Shown here: in pieces, positions 19,288 through 27,755 of the stretch
How the letters are laid out: every line of letters starts with the position of its first letter
Numbering within the stretch: the first letter of the stretch is position 1
Assembly: GCF_026810445.1 (NCBI RefSeq)
Contig: NZ_CP113949.1
Coordinates: 5,383,501 to 5,447,500, forward strand
Reading direction: 5' to 3'
DNA from: Pseudomonas sp. BSw22131
GTDB lineage: Bacteria > Pseudomonadota > Gammaproteobacteria > Pseudomonadales > Pseudomonadaceae
Length of the DNA stretch: 64,000 nucleotides
Notes under the pieces: generated by a model
The model's database searches: none
What the model saw: the letters and a program-made list of their open reading frames with translations, nothing else
Told to the model about the DNA's origin: nothing
Made by a program: the position numbers and the translations under genes

Positions 19288-20184
19288 TCAGGCGCGGGTC
19301 ATCCAGGCCTTGGCAATTTCTTCCCGGGTGGTGAACCACACGCCTTCCTGGGCCTGGGCGTATTCAATGAAATGCTTGATCGCGCGCACGCGCCCCGGAC
19401 GCCCCACCATGCGCGGGTGCAAGCCGATGGACATCATTCGCAGGCCGTCGGCGGCCTCTTCGTAAAGCACATCGAAGCTTTCCTTCATGTACTCCAGAAA
19501 GTCCGACGCCTGTGACAGCCCCGGCGAGTTCCAGTAACGGAAATCGTTGACGTCGCTGGTGTACGGAACCACTAGATGCTGCTTGCCCTCGACATCGACG
19601 AAGTACGGCACGTCATCGTTGTAGGCGTCGGAGTCATAGAGAAATCCACCTTCTTCAGCCACCAGCCGGCGCGTATGGACACTGGCGCCATAGCGGCAAT
19701 ACCAGCCGACCGGCCGCTTGCCACAGGTGCGTTCGAACGACTCGATGGCCAAACGAATGTGCTCGCGCTCTTGGGCCTCGGTCAGACGGAAGACTTCTTC
19801 CCAGCGATAACCGTGGCTACAGATTTCGTGGCCCAGTTCGACGGCTGCCTTGGCGACATCCGGGTTCTGTTCGAACGCCACGGCGCAGGCATGGAAGGTT
19901 GCCGGGACGTTGGCCTGTTGCAGGATGTCGAGAATGCGCCAGATGCCGACGCGGGCGCCGTACTCGTACATCGACTCCATCGCCAGATTGCGCACGCCAT
20001 CGGGGAATTGGTAGCTGCCCCACTCGGTCATGCTCTCTTGATCGGGGTCGCCCATCGCCAGCGAGCGCTCCGAGCCTTCTTCGTAGTTGATGACAAAGTT
20101 GATGGCCAGTCGTGCGCCGTTGGGCCAGGTGCCCTGAGGGCGCTGCCGACCATAGCCGACCAGATCTCGTACGGGTAATGCCAT
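19288..20184 (-). CDS. PuuE-like polysaccharide-deacetylase-fold amidase (putative allantoinase)
   Basis: 298 residues of the NodB/polysaccharide deacetylase fold in its PuuE branch. NYEEGSERS near residue 30, the metal-site EICSHGYRWEE, WYCRYGASVHTRRL and the C-terminal IGLHPRMVGRPGR are characteristic. PuuE enzymes hydrolyse allantoin, a hydantoin derivative, without the usual amidohydrolase centre. ATG at 20184 follows CAGGAGACGGTTCCC; the TTG 18 bases further out lies within the ribosome site. No other allantoin-degradation genes (puuD, uraD, alc) are here, and the adjoining hydantoinase suggests a different cyclic ureide or amide. Confidence 0.75.
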   Translation of the reverse strand: MALPVRDLVGYGRQRPQGTWPNGARLAINFVINYEEGSERSLAMGDPDQESMTEWGSYQFPDGVRNLAMESMYEYGARVGIWRILDILQQANVPATFHACAVAFEQNPDVAKAAVELGHEICSHGYRWEEVFRLTEAQEREHIRLAIESFERTCGKRPVGWYCRYGASVHTRRLVAEEGGFLYDSDAYNDDVPYFVDVEGKQHLVVPYTSDVNDFRYWNSPGLSQASDFLEYMKESFDVLYEEAADGLRMMSIGLHPRMVGRPGRVRAIKHFIEYAQAQEGVWFTTREEIAKAWMTRA

Positions 20185-20239
20185 GGGAACCGTCTCCTGC
20201 AACGTCCAAAATGTTCAGCAAAAACCGCAGGCGCAAGGC

Positions 20240-21112
20240 TCAGCAGTCGATGTTTTTCAGCGCATCGTGACCGGGGCCGTCGAGGTTTTGACCTTCGCGG
20301 AAGGCCAGCCCCATGGCCAGGGTCTGGGCGATACAGAAAGCTGCCGTCAACGAGCGAAAACCCAGAAGCTCGGCGTCATTGACCTCAATCATCACTGACG
20401 CTTTTTGTCCGACAGGGCTGAGAAGGCTGTCAGTGATCGCCACAATCGGTGTCCCGGCCGCGACAGCCTGGGCGCAGGCATCGATGGTTTCCTGCGAGTA
20501 AGGCGGAAAGCTCACCGCCACCAATACGTCATCGCTGTGTAATGCACCGACCTGTTCACGCAAGCTACCGCCCAGACCGCTGATGTGCACGGCGCGTCTT
20601 CCTACACGGCTCAGCGCGTAACTCAGATAGGACGCCATCGGGAACGAGCGCCGCATGCCCACCACAAAGGTGGTGCGCGCCTGTTGCAGCAGGGCGATGG
20701 CTTTTTCAATCGCTTCCACTTGCTGCCCTTCGGCCAAGTGCTCCAGGGACACGATGTTCGCGCGACTGAACGCCGAGAGCATGGCGCCGACGTCGGTTGG
20801 ATCATCCAGCAGTTGCTCGCCGCGATAGTGACGAATCCGCTCCTTGAAGCTGCCCTGCCCGGCCTGCTGCAACGGCTGCTTGAACAAGCGCTGCAAATCA
20901 CTGAACCCGCCAAAACCCAAGGCTTGCGCCAGCCGAATGAACGCCGAAGACGGAATCTCCGAAATTTTCGCCAATGCCGCCACGGTATTGAGCGCGACGT
21001 CATGCGGGTGCTCATTCAGGTAATTGGCGGCGTCACGTTGCCGTGCAGTCAGGCGGTCCTGATGTTCCACGATGGCGGAACGCAGCTCGGCGAGGGTTTG
21101 AGGTACAGGCAT
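20240..21112 (-). CDS. RpiR/MurR-family transcriptional regulator
   Basis: 290 residues. The N-terminal helix-turn-helix domain contains TVAALAKISEIPSSAFIRLAQALGFGGFSDLQ; the C-terminal half is an SIS domain (FVVGMRRSFPMASYLSYALSRVG, later VAVSFPPYSQET) that normally senses a phosphosugar. It is embedded within the operon, 18 bases after the class V enzyme gene and 55 before the PuuE-like gene, so it is probably an autoregulated local regulator. The two GAATCAAAT boxes ahead of the operon are candidate targets. Its ligand may be an operon substrate rather than a sugar. Confidence 0.85.
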   Translation of the reverse strand: MPVPQTLAELRSAIVEHQDRLTARQRDAANYLNEHPHDVALNTVAALAKISEIPSSAFIRLAQALGFGGFSDLQRLFKQPLQQAGQGSFKERIRHYRGEQLLDDPTDVGAMLSAFSRANIVSLEHLAEGQQVEAIEKAIALLQQARTTFVVGMRRSFPMASYLSYALSRVGRRAVHISGLGGSLREQVGALHSDDVLVAVSFPPYSQETIDACAQAVAAGTPIVAITDSLLSPVGQKASVMIEVNDAELLGFRSLTAAFCIAQTLAMGLAFREGQNLDGPGHDALKNIDC

Positions 21113-21130
21113 AAAGTGGCTCGATAAAAG

Positions 21131-22393
21131 TCAGGACGCACGCAAATCAGTGATCGCCTGGGCCAGATGCTCCACCAGACGATTCAGTTCATCGACGCTG
21201 TTGTAATGGGCAATCGACACCCGCACCACGCCACCGTAAGGGGTCAGGCCCAGCTGTTCGATCAGTCGCCGGGCGTAGAAGTCACCAAAGCGGATACCCA
21301 TTCGGTGGCCATCGACTCGGCGCACGATGGCTTCTGACTGGACGCCTTCGACCACAAAGCTGATGGTCGGCACGCGGTCGCCGTCGGTCACACGTGGTTT
21401 TCCGATGATTCTTACGCCCGGTGTCTCACGCAGGAACGCCAGCAAGGTTTCGGCCAGCACATCTTCCTGGACCTCGAAAGCATCGAAAGCCGCCTGCATC
21501 AGTTCACGCTCGGAACCTTTGACGCCGAGGCGTTGACCGATGTCGATCAGGTAATCGCTGATGCCGATGCAGCCAAAAGACAGTTCGTAATTGAGGTTGC
21601 CCGGCTGCAGCTTGTAGGGGATGACCTCCTGACCGATGAAGAAGTGGTTCAGGCTCGGCAGCTCAATCAACGCCTCGCGTTTACCCCACATCACGGCAAA
21701 GTGTGGACCGAAGGTTTTGTAGAAACTGAACACGTAATAATCGGCGCCGCTGGCCTGCACATCCACCAGCCGGTGCGGTGCATAGGCCACGGCATCGACA
21801 CACAGTTTGCCGCCCACGGCGTGCACTTTGCGCGCGACCTCGGCCACTGGATTAACGCTGCCCAGGATATTCGACGCATGGGTCATGGCGACGTAACGGG
21901 TTTTGTCGCTGAGCAATGCATCGAGGTCACTCAGCTCAAGATCCAGGCTGTCCGGGTTGACCGCCCACACGCGCAAGGTTGCGCCACGTTGCTCGCACAG
22001 GCGCACCCACGGCCCGATGTTGGCTTCGTGATCGCAGTTGGTGACGATGATTTCATCGCCCGGCTGGATCGAGGGTGCGATGGCTCGGCAGAGTATCTGC
22101 AACAAGTGCGTGGTCGAGCCGCCCATCACGCACTCTTCAGGAGTGCGGGCGTTGATCAGTTGCGCCACCGATTCGCGCGCCTGCAATACGCGGGCGCCGG
22201 CGTTCACCGATTCGCTGTAGGACGCGCCCAGTTGCACGGCGCTGTTCAACAAGTAATCGGTGATGCGATCGGCGACCGGCTTGAGCACGGCCGAGCCGCC
22301 GGCGTTGTCGAGGTAGGCGTAGCCTTTGCTCAACGCGGGGAACTGACTGCGTACGTAATCGATGTCCAGGGCATTCAAGGGAGAAGTCTCCAA
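21131..22393 (-). CDS. Class V PLP-dependent enzyme, cysteine desulfurase-like without the catalytic cysteine
   Basis: 420 residues of the aminotransferase class V fold. The PLP lysine is K226 (FSFYKTFGPH), D200 (CVDAVAYAPH) binds the pyridine nitrogen, and THASNILG lies upstream. Where true desulfurases of the SufS type carry GHHCA, this protein has GDFYA (IRFGDFYARRL), so the active cysteine is absent and a desulfurase reaction is unlikely. Databases tend to label such proteins cysteine desulfurase-like. It lies seven bases after the ABC ATPase gene and 18 before the RpiR gene. An aminotransferase, lyase or racemase step on the imported compound is the simplest guess. Confidence 0.75.
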   Translation of the reverse strand: METSPLNALDIDYVRSQFPALSKGYAYLDNAGGSAVLKPVADRITDYLLNSAVQLGASYSESVNAGARVLQARESVAQLINARTPEECVMGGSTTHLLQILCRAIAPSIQPGDEIIVTNCDHEANIGPWVRLCEQRGATLRVWAVNPDSLDLELSDLDALLSDKTRYVAMTHASNILGSVNPVAEVARKVHAVGGKLCVDAVAYAPHRLVDVQASGADYYVFSFYKTFGPHFAVMWGKREALIELPSLNHFFIGQEVIPYKLQPGNLNYELSFGCIGISDYLIDIGQRLGVKGSERELMQAAFDAFEVQEDVLAETLLAFLRETPGVRIIGKPRVTDGDRVPTISFVVEGVQSEAIVRRVDGHRMGIRFGDFYARRLIEQLGLTPYGGVVRVSIAHYNSVDELNRLVEHLAQAITDLRAS

Positions 22394-22400
22394 GGTTTGA

Positions 22401-23135
22401 TCAGTGATGCAGGATGGCCTGCAAAAACGCCCGAGTTCTCGGCTCTTGCGGGGCCGTGAAGAAGTCGTGCGGGTTGTTCTGTTCGATGATTCGGCCGTTC
22501 TCCATGAAGATCACCCGGTCGGCGACCTTGCGCGCAAAGCCCATTTCATGGGTGACAACCACCATGGTCACGCCTGAGCGGGCGAGGTTCTGCATCACGT
22601 CCAGCACTTCGCCAACCATCTCTGGATCGAGAGCGGAGGTGGGTTCGTCGAACAGAATCACCCGGGGTTCCATCGCCATTGTTCGTGCGATGGCGACGCG
22701 TTGCTGCTGTCCGCCGGAAAGCTGGCTGGGGTACTTTTCGGCGTGGGCGCCCATGCCGACTTTGTCCAGCAACAACCGTGCGCGCTCATTGGCATCCTTG
22801 CGCGACATACCGCGCACACGCACAGGCGCCAGCGCCACATTGGCCAGCACGGTCAGGTGCGGATACAGGTTGAAATTCTGGAAAACCATGCCAACTTCGC
22901 AACGGATGCCGGCCAGGCTGGAGCCGTTTTCGACGCGTTGATCGGCAACGCGAATGTCACCCTGCTGGTATTCCTCCAGCAGGTTGATGCAGCGGATCAG
23001 CGTCGATTTGCCCGAGCCCGATGGCCCGAGAATCACCACCACTTCGCCTTGTTCAACGGTCAGGTTGATGTCGGCAAGCGCCTGGAATGAGCCGTAGAAC
23101 TTGGCCATGCGTTCGATTTCGATAACTGCACTCAT
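22401..23135 (-). CDS. Polar amino-acid-type ABC transporter ATPase
   Basis: 244 residues with Walker [10 protein letters not shown], signature [13 protein letters not shown], Walker [15 protein letters not shown] and the switch histidine in VVVTHEMGF. This is the GlnQ/HisP type that energises uptake of amino acids and related small zwitterions. Its start overlaps the end of the permease gene by four bases, so the pair is translationally coupled. As in other such systems it would work as a dimer on two copies of the single permease. Confidence 0.93.
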   Translation of the reverse strand: MSAVIEIERMAKFYGSFQALADINLTVEQGEVVVILGPSGSGKSTLIRCINLLEEYQQGDIRVADQRVENGSSLAGIRCEVGMVFQNFNLYPHLTVLANVALAPVRVRGMSRKDANERARLLLDKVGMGAHAEKYPSQLSGGQQQRVAIARTMAMEPRVILFDEPTSALDPEMVGEVLDVMQNLARSGVTMVVVTHEMGFARKVADRVIFMENGRIIEQNNPHDFFTAPQEPRTRAFLQAILHH

Positions 23136-23809
23136 GCGCTTTTCCTCGCGGAGCCATTGCGCCGTTCGATCCAGCTCACCAGTTGCACCAGCGGCAGCAG
23201 CAACAGCAGGTACATGACCGCCGCGCCCACCAGCGGCGTAGGGTTGGCGGACAGGGCTTGTGCCTGGGTCGCCTGCTTGAGCAAATCAGGCATGGCGACC
23301 ACCGAGGCCAAGGCAGTGTCTTTCATCACGTTGATGCAATTGCTGGTCATGGGCGGCATGACGATGCGCATCGCTTGCGGCAGGATGACGTCGCGCATGG
23401 TGTTGAAAAAGCTCATGCCCTGAGACGCAGCCGCTTCGAACTGACCACGAGGAATGGCTTCGATGCCGGAACGGAAAATCTCCGCCGAATAGGCGCTCGA
23501 TACCAGCGACAACGCCGCCGTCGCCGCCGCGAACGACGACAACCGAATACCCACGAATGGCAGCGCGTAGTAGATCAGCACCAGCAGCACAAGCAGCGGA
23601 ATCGAGCGCAGTACGTCGATGTAGACCCTAGCGAGAAAACGAATCGGCGCGTAGGAATACAACCGCAGCATTGCCAGCAACAGCCCGCCCACCAGCCCGA
23701 GGACGATGCTGACCACGCCCAGCATCACCGTCACGCCCAGGCCGCGCAGCATCAGTGGCAGCGCATCGACAAACACGCCCCAGTTGAAGAAAGTCTGTAA
23801 CAACTCCAT
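23132..23809 (-). CDS. Polar amino-acid-type ABC transporter permease
   Basis: 225-residue inner-membrane protein with about five helices. The HisM/GlnP family pattern is visible: [19 protein letters not shown], and the EAA-like loop [30 protein letters not shown] that contacts the ATPase. Only one permease gene is present, implying a homodimeric channel. It lies 49 bases after the binding-protein gene. Confidence 0.92.
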   Translation of the reverse strand: MELLQTFFNWGVFVDALPLMLRGLGVTVMLGVVSIVLGLVGGLLLAMLRLYSYAPIRFLARVYIDVLRSIPLLVLLVLIYYALPFVGIRLSSFAAATAALSLVSSAYSAEIFRSGIEAIPRGQFEAAASQGMSFFNTMRDVILPQAMRIVMPPMTSNCINVMKDTALASVVAMPDLLKQATQAQALSANPTPLVGAAVMYLLLLLPLVQLVSWIERRNGSARKSA

Positions 23810-23858
23810 TGCGGTTCCTTGATGTTGAATCGGCTGAGCGGGTTTGAGCAGTCAGGCT

Positions 23859-24635
23859 TTACTTGAGTACATCGACCACTTTGACGGAGCTCGAATCAGC
23901 ATCGGCATCCGCGCCGAACCACTTCTTGTGCAGGCCGGCGATCACGCCGTCTTTCTTCATCTGGGTGATGATGTCGTTGACCTGACCCGCCGATGCCCAG
24001 CCTTTGGCGTGCATCAACGAGTATTTTTCACCGGTCGGAATACGCGCTACCACTTTGTATTGCGGCTTGTCCTTGATGTAGTACAAGACCGCCGGGATGT
24101 CGCTGACGTAGCCGTCCATACGGCCAGACGCGAGGTCGAGCATTGCAGGCGATAGCCCTTCGTAACGTGAGACGTCTTTAAATTTGTACTCGGCCTGATG
24201 CGCAGCAACCCACATGTCGCCCGTGGAGCCGGTATCAACGCCAACCACTTTGCCGTCCATGTCTTTCAAGCCGGTGATGCCGGATTTGGCCAGGACCGCG
24301 AGGGACTGGTCGCTGTCGTAATAGGGCTGGGCGAAACCGACCGACTCAAGGCGCTTGGGAGTGATGGTGATCGATGAAATAGCGATGTCGGCGCGCTTGG
24401 ACTGCACGGCACTGAACAGGCCATTGAAGGGGATGTTGACGAACTCGACCGTCTTTCCGGCGCGCTTGGCAACCTCTTTGACGACATCGACTTCAAAGCC
24501 GACGATCTCGCCCTTGGCGTCCTGGAATTCCCACGGGACGTTGCCGACGTTGGCCCCAACGGTCCAGTCTGCCGCCCAGGTGGAGGCGGAAAATGCAGTT
24601 GCCACGGCCATGCTCAAGAGTACTTTCACATTCAT
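23859..24635 (-). CDS. Periplasmic substrate-binding protein of an amino-acid-type ABC transporter
   Basis: 258 residues; a signal peptide (about 1-21) ends in STWAAD. The mature protein has the family-3 solute-binding pattern: GFEVDVVKEVAKRAGK, ADIAISSITITPKRLESVGFAQPYY, and GVDTGSTGDMW. It captures the compound imported by the two following genes. It is the first gene of the seven-gene operon; the spacer ahead carries repeated boxes that may bind the RpiR protein. The ligand is unknown; the adjoining hydantoinase and PuuE-like enzymes suggest a ureide or ureido acid. Confidence 0.9.
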   Translation of the reverse strand: MNVKVLLSMAVATAFSASTWAADWTVGANVGNVPWEFQDAKGEIVGFEVDVVKEVAKRAGKTVEFVNIPFNGLFSAVQSKRADIAISSITITPKRLESVGFAQPYYDSDQSLAVLAKSGITGLKDMDGKVVGVDTGSTGDMWVAAHQAEYKFKDVSRYEGLSPAMLDLASGRMDGYVSDIPAVLYYIKDKPQYKVVARIPTGEKYSLMHAKGWASAGQVNDIITQMKKDGVIAGLHKKWFGADADADSSSVKVVDVLK

Positions 24636-24718
24636 GTCTTGCTCCCCGATTAATCAGTCAGTCCAAGAAGGCCGCCTCACCACTTGAGCAGGCGTTTCGA
24701 GAATCAGACTATGGCTAC

Positions 24719-24763
24719 GAATCAAATAATTCAACAATTAAAATTAATGAATCAAATGCTTCA
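24719..24763 (-). promoter_or_regulatory. Two repeated GAATCAAAT-NN-TTCA boxes upstream of the ABC/hydantoinase operon
   Basis: GAATCAAATAATTCA (24719-24733) and GAATCAAATGCTTCA (24749-24763) differ at two positions and are exactly 30 bases apart, close to three helical turns. Each approximates an inverted TGAA-N8-TTCA site. They lie 84-128 bases before the binding-protein start, in an AT-rich patch. They are the best candidates for the operator of the RpiR regulator encoded in the operon. The rest of 24636-24888 shows no gene. Confidence 0.45.
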
Positions 24764-24888
24764 ATTGAGGGCAAACGTAATCCGGTTTGGTGCAAATACG
24801 CAGGGCTTGCGGGCTGCCGGGGGGAGTGGGAATCGAGGAGAAGTGTTGAGGCTGATGCACTGAAGCAGGGCGCGGACAATCATCCACT

Positions 24889-24975
24889 GCAGGAGCGCGC
24901 TTGCTCGCGATGTCGTCATTAATCCGATATCAAATCATCTGACACGGCGCCATCGCGGGTAAGCGCGCTCCTACT
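24889..24975. repeat. REP doublet (REPIN)
   Basis: GCAGGAGCGCGCTTGCTCGCGAT on the left and ATCGCGGGTAAGCGCGCTCCTAC on the right form an inverted REP pair with a 45-base middle, slightly diverged from the other copies. It lies next to the 3' end of the hemolysin-III-like gene. Confidence 0.85.
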
Positions 24976-24985
24976 AGATCAAACG

Positions 24986-25603
24986 CTATAGAACGTAGAA
25001 AGTGATCGCCACGAAATGCAGCACACTCCCGGCAATCACGAATAGGTGCCAGATCCCGTGTGCATGCCGTAGCCGGTGATCAAGGGCGAAAAAGATGATA
25101 CCGACGGTATACAGCACGCCTCCTGTGGCCAGCCACGTGAACCCGACAGTGCCCAGCGCAGCCAGCAACGGGCTGACAGCCACCAGCACAATCCAGCCCA
25201 TCACCGCGTAGATCACAATCGACATGACGCGCGCCTCAGAGCGCGGCTTGATCTCTTGCGCAATGCCAATCACTGCCAGCCCCCAGACGATGCCAAACAG
25301 TGTCCAGCCCCAGGCCCCGCGCAATGTCACCAGGCAAAATGGCGTATAGCTGCCGGCAATCAGCAGGTAGATCGAAAAGTGATCGACCTTTTTCATGATC
25401 GCTTTCGCTCGCCCCCGTACGCTGTGGTACACGGTCGAAGCGCTGTACAGCAACACCAGCGTCACGCCGTAAATGGCGACGCTGACGATTTTCCAGACAT
25501 CGTCGGTAAAGCTTGCGATGACCAGCAGCCAGACCGCCCCGACAGACGCCAGAATCGCGCCGACCAAGTGGGTCCAGGCGTTGAATTTTTCACCGTAATA
25601 CAT
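24986..25603 (-). CDS. Hemolysin III family (YqfA/PAQR-like) membrane protein
   Basis: 205-residue inner-membrane protein with seven hydrophobic helices. FNAWTHLVGAILAS near the N-terminus, STVYHS, and DHFSIYLLIAGSYTPF carry conserved histidine, aspartate and serine residues of the hemolysin III/progestin-receptor-like superfamily, which resembles metal-dependent lipid hydrolases. True haemolytic activity is not implied. The ATG at 25603 follows GAGAGGTGTTTCAAGG; the frame is open for 51 codons further upstream but that part has no family match. It is a stand-alone gene divergent from mdcR. Confidence 0.88.
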   Translation of the reverse strand: MYYGEKFNAWTHLVGAILASVGAVWLLVIASFTDDVWKIVSVAIYGVTLVLLYSASTVYHSVRGRAKAIMKKVDHFSIYLLIAGSYTPFCLVTLRGAWGWTLFGIVWGLAVIGIAQEIKPRSEARVMSIVIYAVMGWIVLVAVSPLLAALGTVGFTWLATGGVLYTVGIIFFALDHRLRHAHGIWHLFVIAGSVLHFVAITFYVL

Positions 25604-25764
25604 CCTTGAAACACCTCTCTGACTTACAACACCGGCAAGGCTCCAACGAATGAGACAAAAGCGCAATGTGTGTTTCAGGCCCACCCTTATTAAGTGAAGC
25701 CATGTCTTCGTGACTTGGGCACAATCGCTGCACCCCACCACAAAGACCGAGCACAAGAGGCCGC

Positions 25765-26685
25765 ATGCAGATCGACGAAGAGCTGACCCTGAAGAAGCTG
25801 GAGATTTTTCTGGCGTTCATGCGGACTGGCAATCTGTCACGCGCAGCGGTCGAGTTGCAGACCAGCACCGTCAGCGTCCACCGGGCGATTCATTCGCTGG
25901 AAAGCGCGTTGCGCTGCCCATTGTTCAAACACGAGGGGCGCAATCTGACGCCGCTGGAAAGCGCGTACGCGCTTGAAGAACGCGCGCAAAAGCTTGTGCA
26001 GGACGTGCTCGCCACTGTTGAGCTGACGCGTCAGGCAGCAGGTTTCTCGGCGGCGCGCTTCAAGCTCGGAGCACTGTATTCGCTGACGGTGAAGACCGTT
26101 CCACAGTTGATCATGGGGCTGAAAATACGCCGCAGCGAACTCAATATCGACTTGATACTCGGCTCCAATATCGACCTGTTCTACAAACTCAAGAACATGG
26201 AAGTGGACGCGATTCTGGTGTCTCTCAACGAGACGGTGAACGATCCTGACTGTGAGCACTTGCCGTTGTTCTCGGACGATATCTTCCTGGCCGCGCCGGT
26301 CGAGTCGCCGTTCGCGCAGCACAGCGAGGTCGACTTGAGCGACCTGCGTGAAGCGACGTTCATCACGCTTACTCAGGGATTTGCAACCCATCGGGACGGA
26401 TCGAGGGTGTTCCAGCAGGCAGGGTTCGAGCCGAAGGTGGCGATGCAGGTCAATGACATTTTCACGCTGCTGAGCATGGTCAGCTCTGGCGTGGGTTACG
26501 CGCTGCTGCCGGGCCGAATCGCCGCGGTATACGAAAACAGAGTGCGCCTGATCCCGTTGCAGGAGCGCTACCGGATGCAGCAGCACATTGGCCTGGTATT
26601 CCTCAAAGCCCGCGAGCGCGACCCGAACCTGCTCGCGCTGCTTGCGGAGTGTCGGATGTACACCAATCGGTTGACCCAAAGCTGA
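25765..26685 (+). CDS. mdcR: LysR-type regulator of the malonate decarboxylase operon
   Basis: 306 residues. The N-terminal winged helix-turn-helix includes LKKLEIFLAFMRTGNLSRAAVELQTSTVSVHRAIHSLE; the effector-binding half follows. MdcR proteins activate mdc genes when malonate is present, and in Pseudomonas mdcR lies at the far end of the operon in convergent orientation, as here. A matching LysR-type site, TCGTTAC-N7-GTAACGA, is found before mdcA at 34401-34421, some 8 kb away. Start ATG at 25765; the ribosome site is weak. Confidence 0.85.
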   Translation: MQIDEELTLKKLEIFLAFMRTGNLSRAAVELQTSTVSVHRAIHSLESALRCPLFKHEGRNLTPLESAYALEERAQKLVQDVLATVELTRQAAGFSAARFKLGALYSLTVKTVPQLIMGLKIRRSELNIDLILGSNIDLFYKLKNMEVDAILVSLNETVNDPDCEHLPLFSDDIFLAAPVESPFAQHSEVDLSDLREATFITLTQGFATHRDGSRVFQQAGFEPKVAMQVNDIFTLLSMVSSGVGYALLPGRIAAVYENRVRLIPLQERYRMQQHIGLVFLKARERDPNLLALLAECRMYTNRLTQS

Positions 26686-26985
26686 AAACTGCAAACTGCA
26701 AACTGCAAACTGCAAACCAGATGATCGTTCCTCCACTCCGTGCGAGAACGATCAACGAATGCCCGCTTCTGCCGGAGGGCGTAGGAGCCTTGCTTGCAGG
26801 CGATCGACCGGGCACCGGTCGCAAAACCGGACATCCCGGTTTAACTGAGGCCCCGCACTTACCCGATTGACTGCCGGTTCCCGGCAGATCGTCAGCAAGC
26901 TGGACTCTTAAGGCCTCCGGCCAGAATCAAAGGCAATCTGCGTATAACCCCCCAAGTCCAGCGCAACCATCGTTCCCTCGCTATC
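26686..26985. repeat. Gene-free spacer with short tandem repeats and hairpins
   Basis: Between convergent mdcR and mdcM, no gene is seen. It starts with about four tandem AACTGCAAACTGCA-type units (26684-26720) related to the CTGCAAG repeats near ahcY. A GATCGTTC...GAACGATC inverted repeat follows (about 26721-26753), then a half REP (GTAGGAGCCTTGCTTGCAGGCGA, 26781-26803) and a perfect hairpin CTGCCGG-TTC-CCGGCAG (26871-26887). None has a T tract convincing enough for a terminator. Confidence 0.6.
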
Positions 26986-27750
26986 TCAACCCAAGATCCC
27001 GCGCATCAATAAAAACAACAACGAGGGACCCAAAAGGCAGCCCAGCGCGGTATAGAACGCAGCCGTCAGACAACCATACGGCACCAGTTTGGGGTCAGTG
27101 GCAGCCAGACCACCCGCTACACCGCTGGAGGTCCCCATCAAACCGCCGAAGATAACCGCACTGCGTGGATTGTTAAGACCGATCAAGGGGGCCACAAGAG
27201 GCGTAACGACCATGACCAGAATCGCTTTGATCAATCCGGCAGCAATCGAGAGCGCCATGACTTCTGAGCTGGCGCCGATGGCCGCTCCCGTGACTGGACC
27301 CACAATGTAAGTCACTGCGCCGGCGCCTATCGTTGTGACACTGACCGCATCGGTGTAGCCAAAAGCCATCGCCACACCGACGCCAGCAACAAATGATGTG
27401 CCTACTCCAACGAACAGCGAAAACACGCCCACGTATCCGGCGCGCTTGAGTTCATCGACGCTGACACCAAAACCGGTGGCAATAATCGCGAAGTCGCGCA
27501 GCATTGCACCACCGAGCAAACCTATACCTGAGAGCAAAGGCAGATCGACGATGCCTTTCTGGCCGCCTGTGATTGCGCCGCCTACATAGGCCAGAGTCAG
27601 CCCCAGAAGAATCGCGATTGCCGAACCGTGCAACCGACCTTTCGTGAACGTGTTCGAGATCCAGTAAGACACCCACATTGTGATGCCGATGATCGCGAAG
27701 CCGCTCACCAGGCCGTAGCCGTTGATGGCCTTTAAAATGGCGTCATACAT
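26986..27750 (-). CDS. mdcM: Malonate transporter subunit MdcM
   Basis: 254-residue very hydrophobic inner-membrane protein. It forms, together with the small MdcL, the two-component malonate carrier related to MadM/MadL. Glycine-rich segments such as GAVTYIVGPVTGAAIGASSEVMALS and GLMGTSSGVAGGLAATDPKLVPYG are typical. It is the last gene of the operon, five bases after mdcL. Substrate follows from the preceding malonate decarboxylase genes. Confidence 0.9.
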   Translation of the reverse strand: MYDAILKAINGYGLVSGFAIIGITMWVSYWISNTFTKGRLHGSAIAILLGLTLAYVGGAITGGQKGIVDLPLLSGIGLLGGAMLRDFAIIATGFGVSVDELKRAGYVGVFSLFVGVGTSFVAGVGVAMAFGYTDAVSVTTIGAGAVTYIVGPVTGAAIGASSEVMALSIAAGLIKAILVMVVTPLVAPLIGLNNPRSAVIFGGLMGTSSGVAGGLAATDPKLVPYGCLTAAFYTALGCLLGPSLLFLLMRGILG

Positions 27751-27755
27751 GCTGA

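Noticed and set aside
19288..24635. Ordinary reductive pyrimidine or allantoin degradation pathway
   Set aside because: Dihydropyrimidine dehydrogenase, beta-ureidopropionase, puuD, uraD and allantoicase genes are all absent from the neighbourhood.
25604..25756. 51-codon N-terminal extension of the hemolysin-III-like protein
   Set aside because: The 205-residue start has a good ribosome site and the usual family length; the extension has no family match.
26684..26720. Short tandem repeats suggesting a CRISPR array
   Set aside because: Units are about seven bases with no spacers and no cas genes nearby; they are simple tandem repeats.
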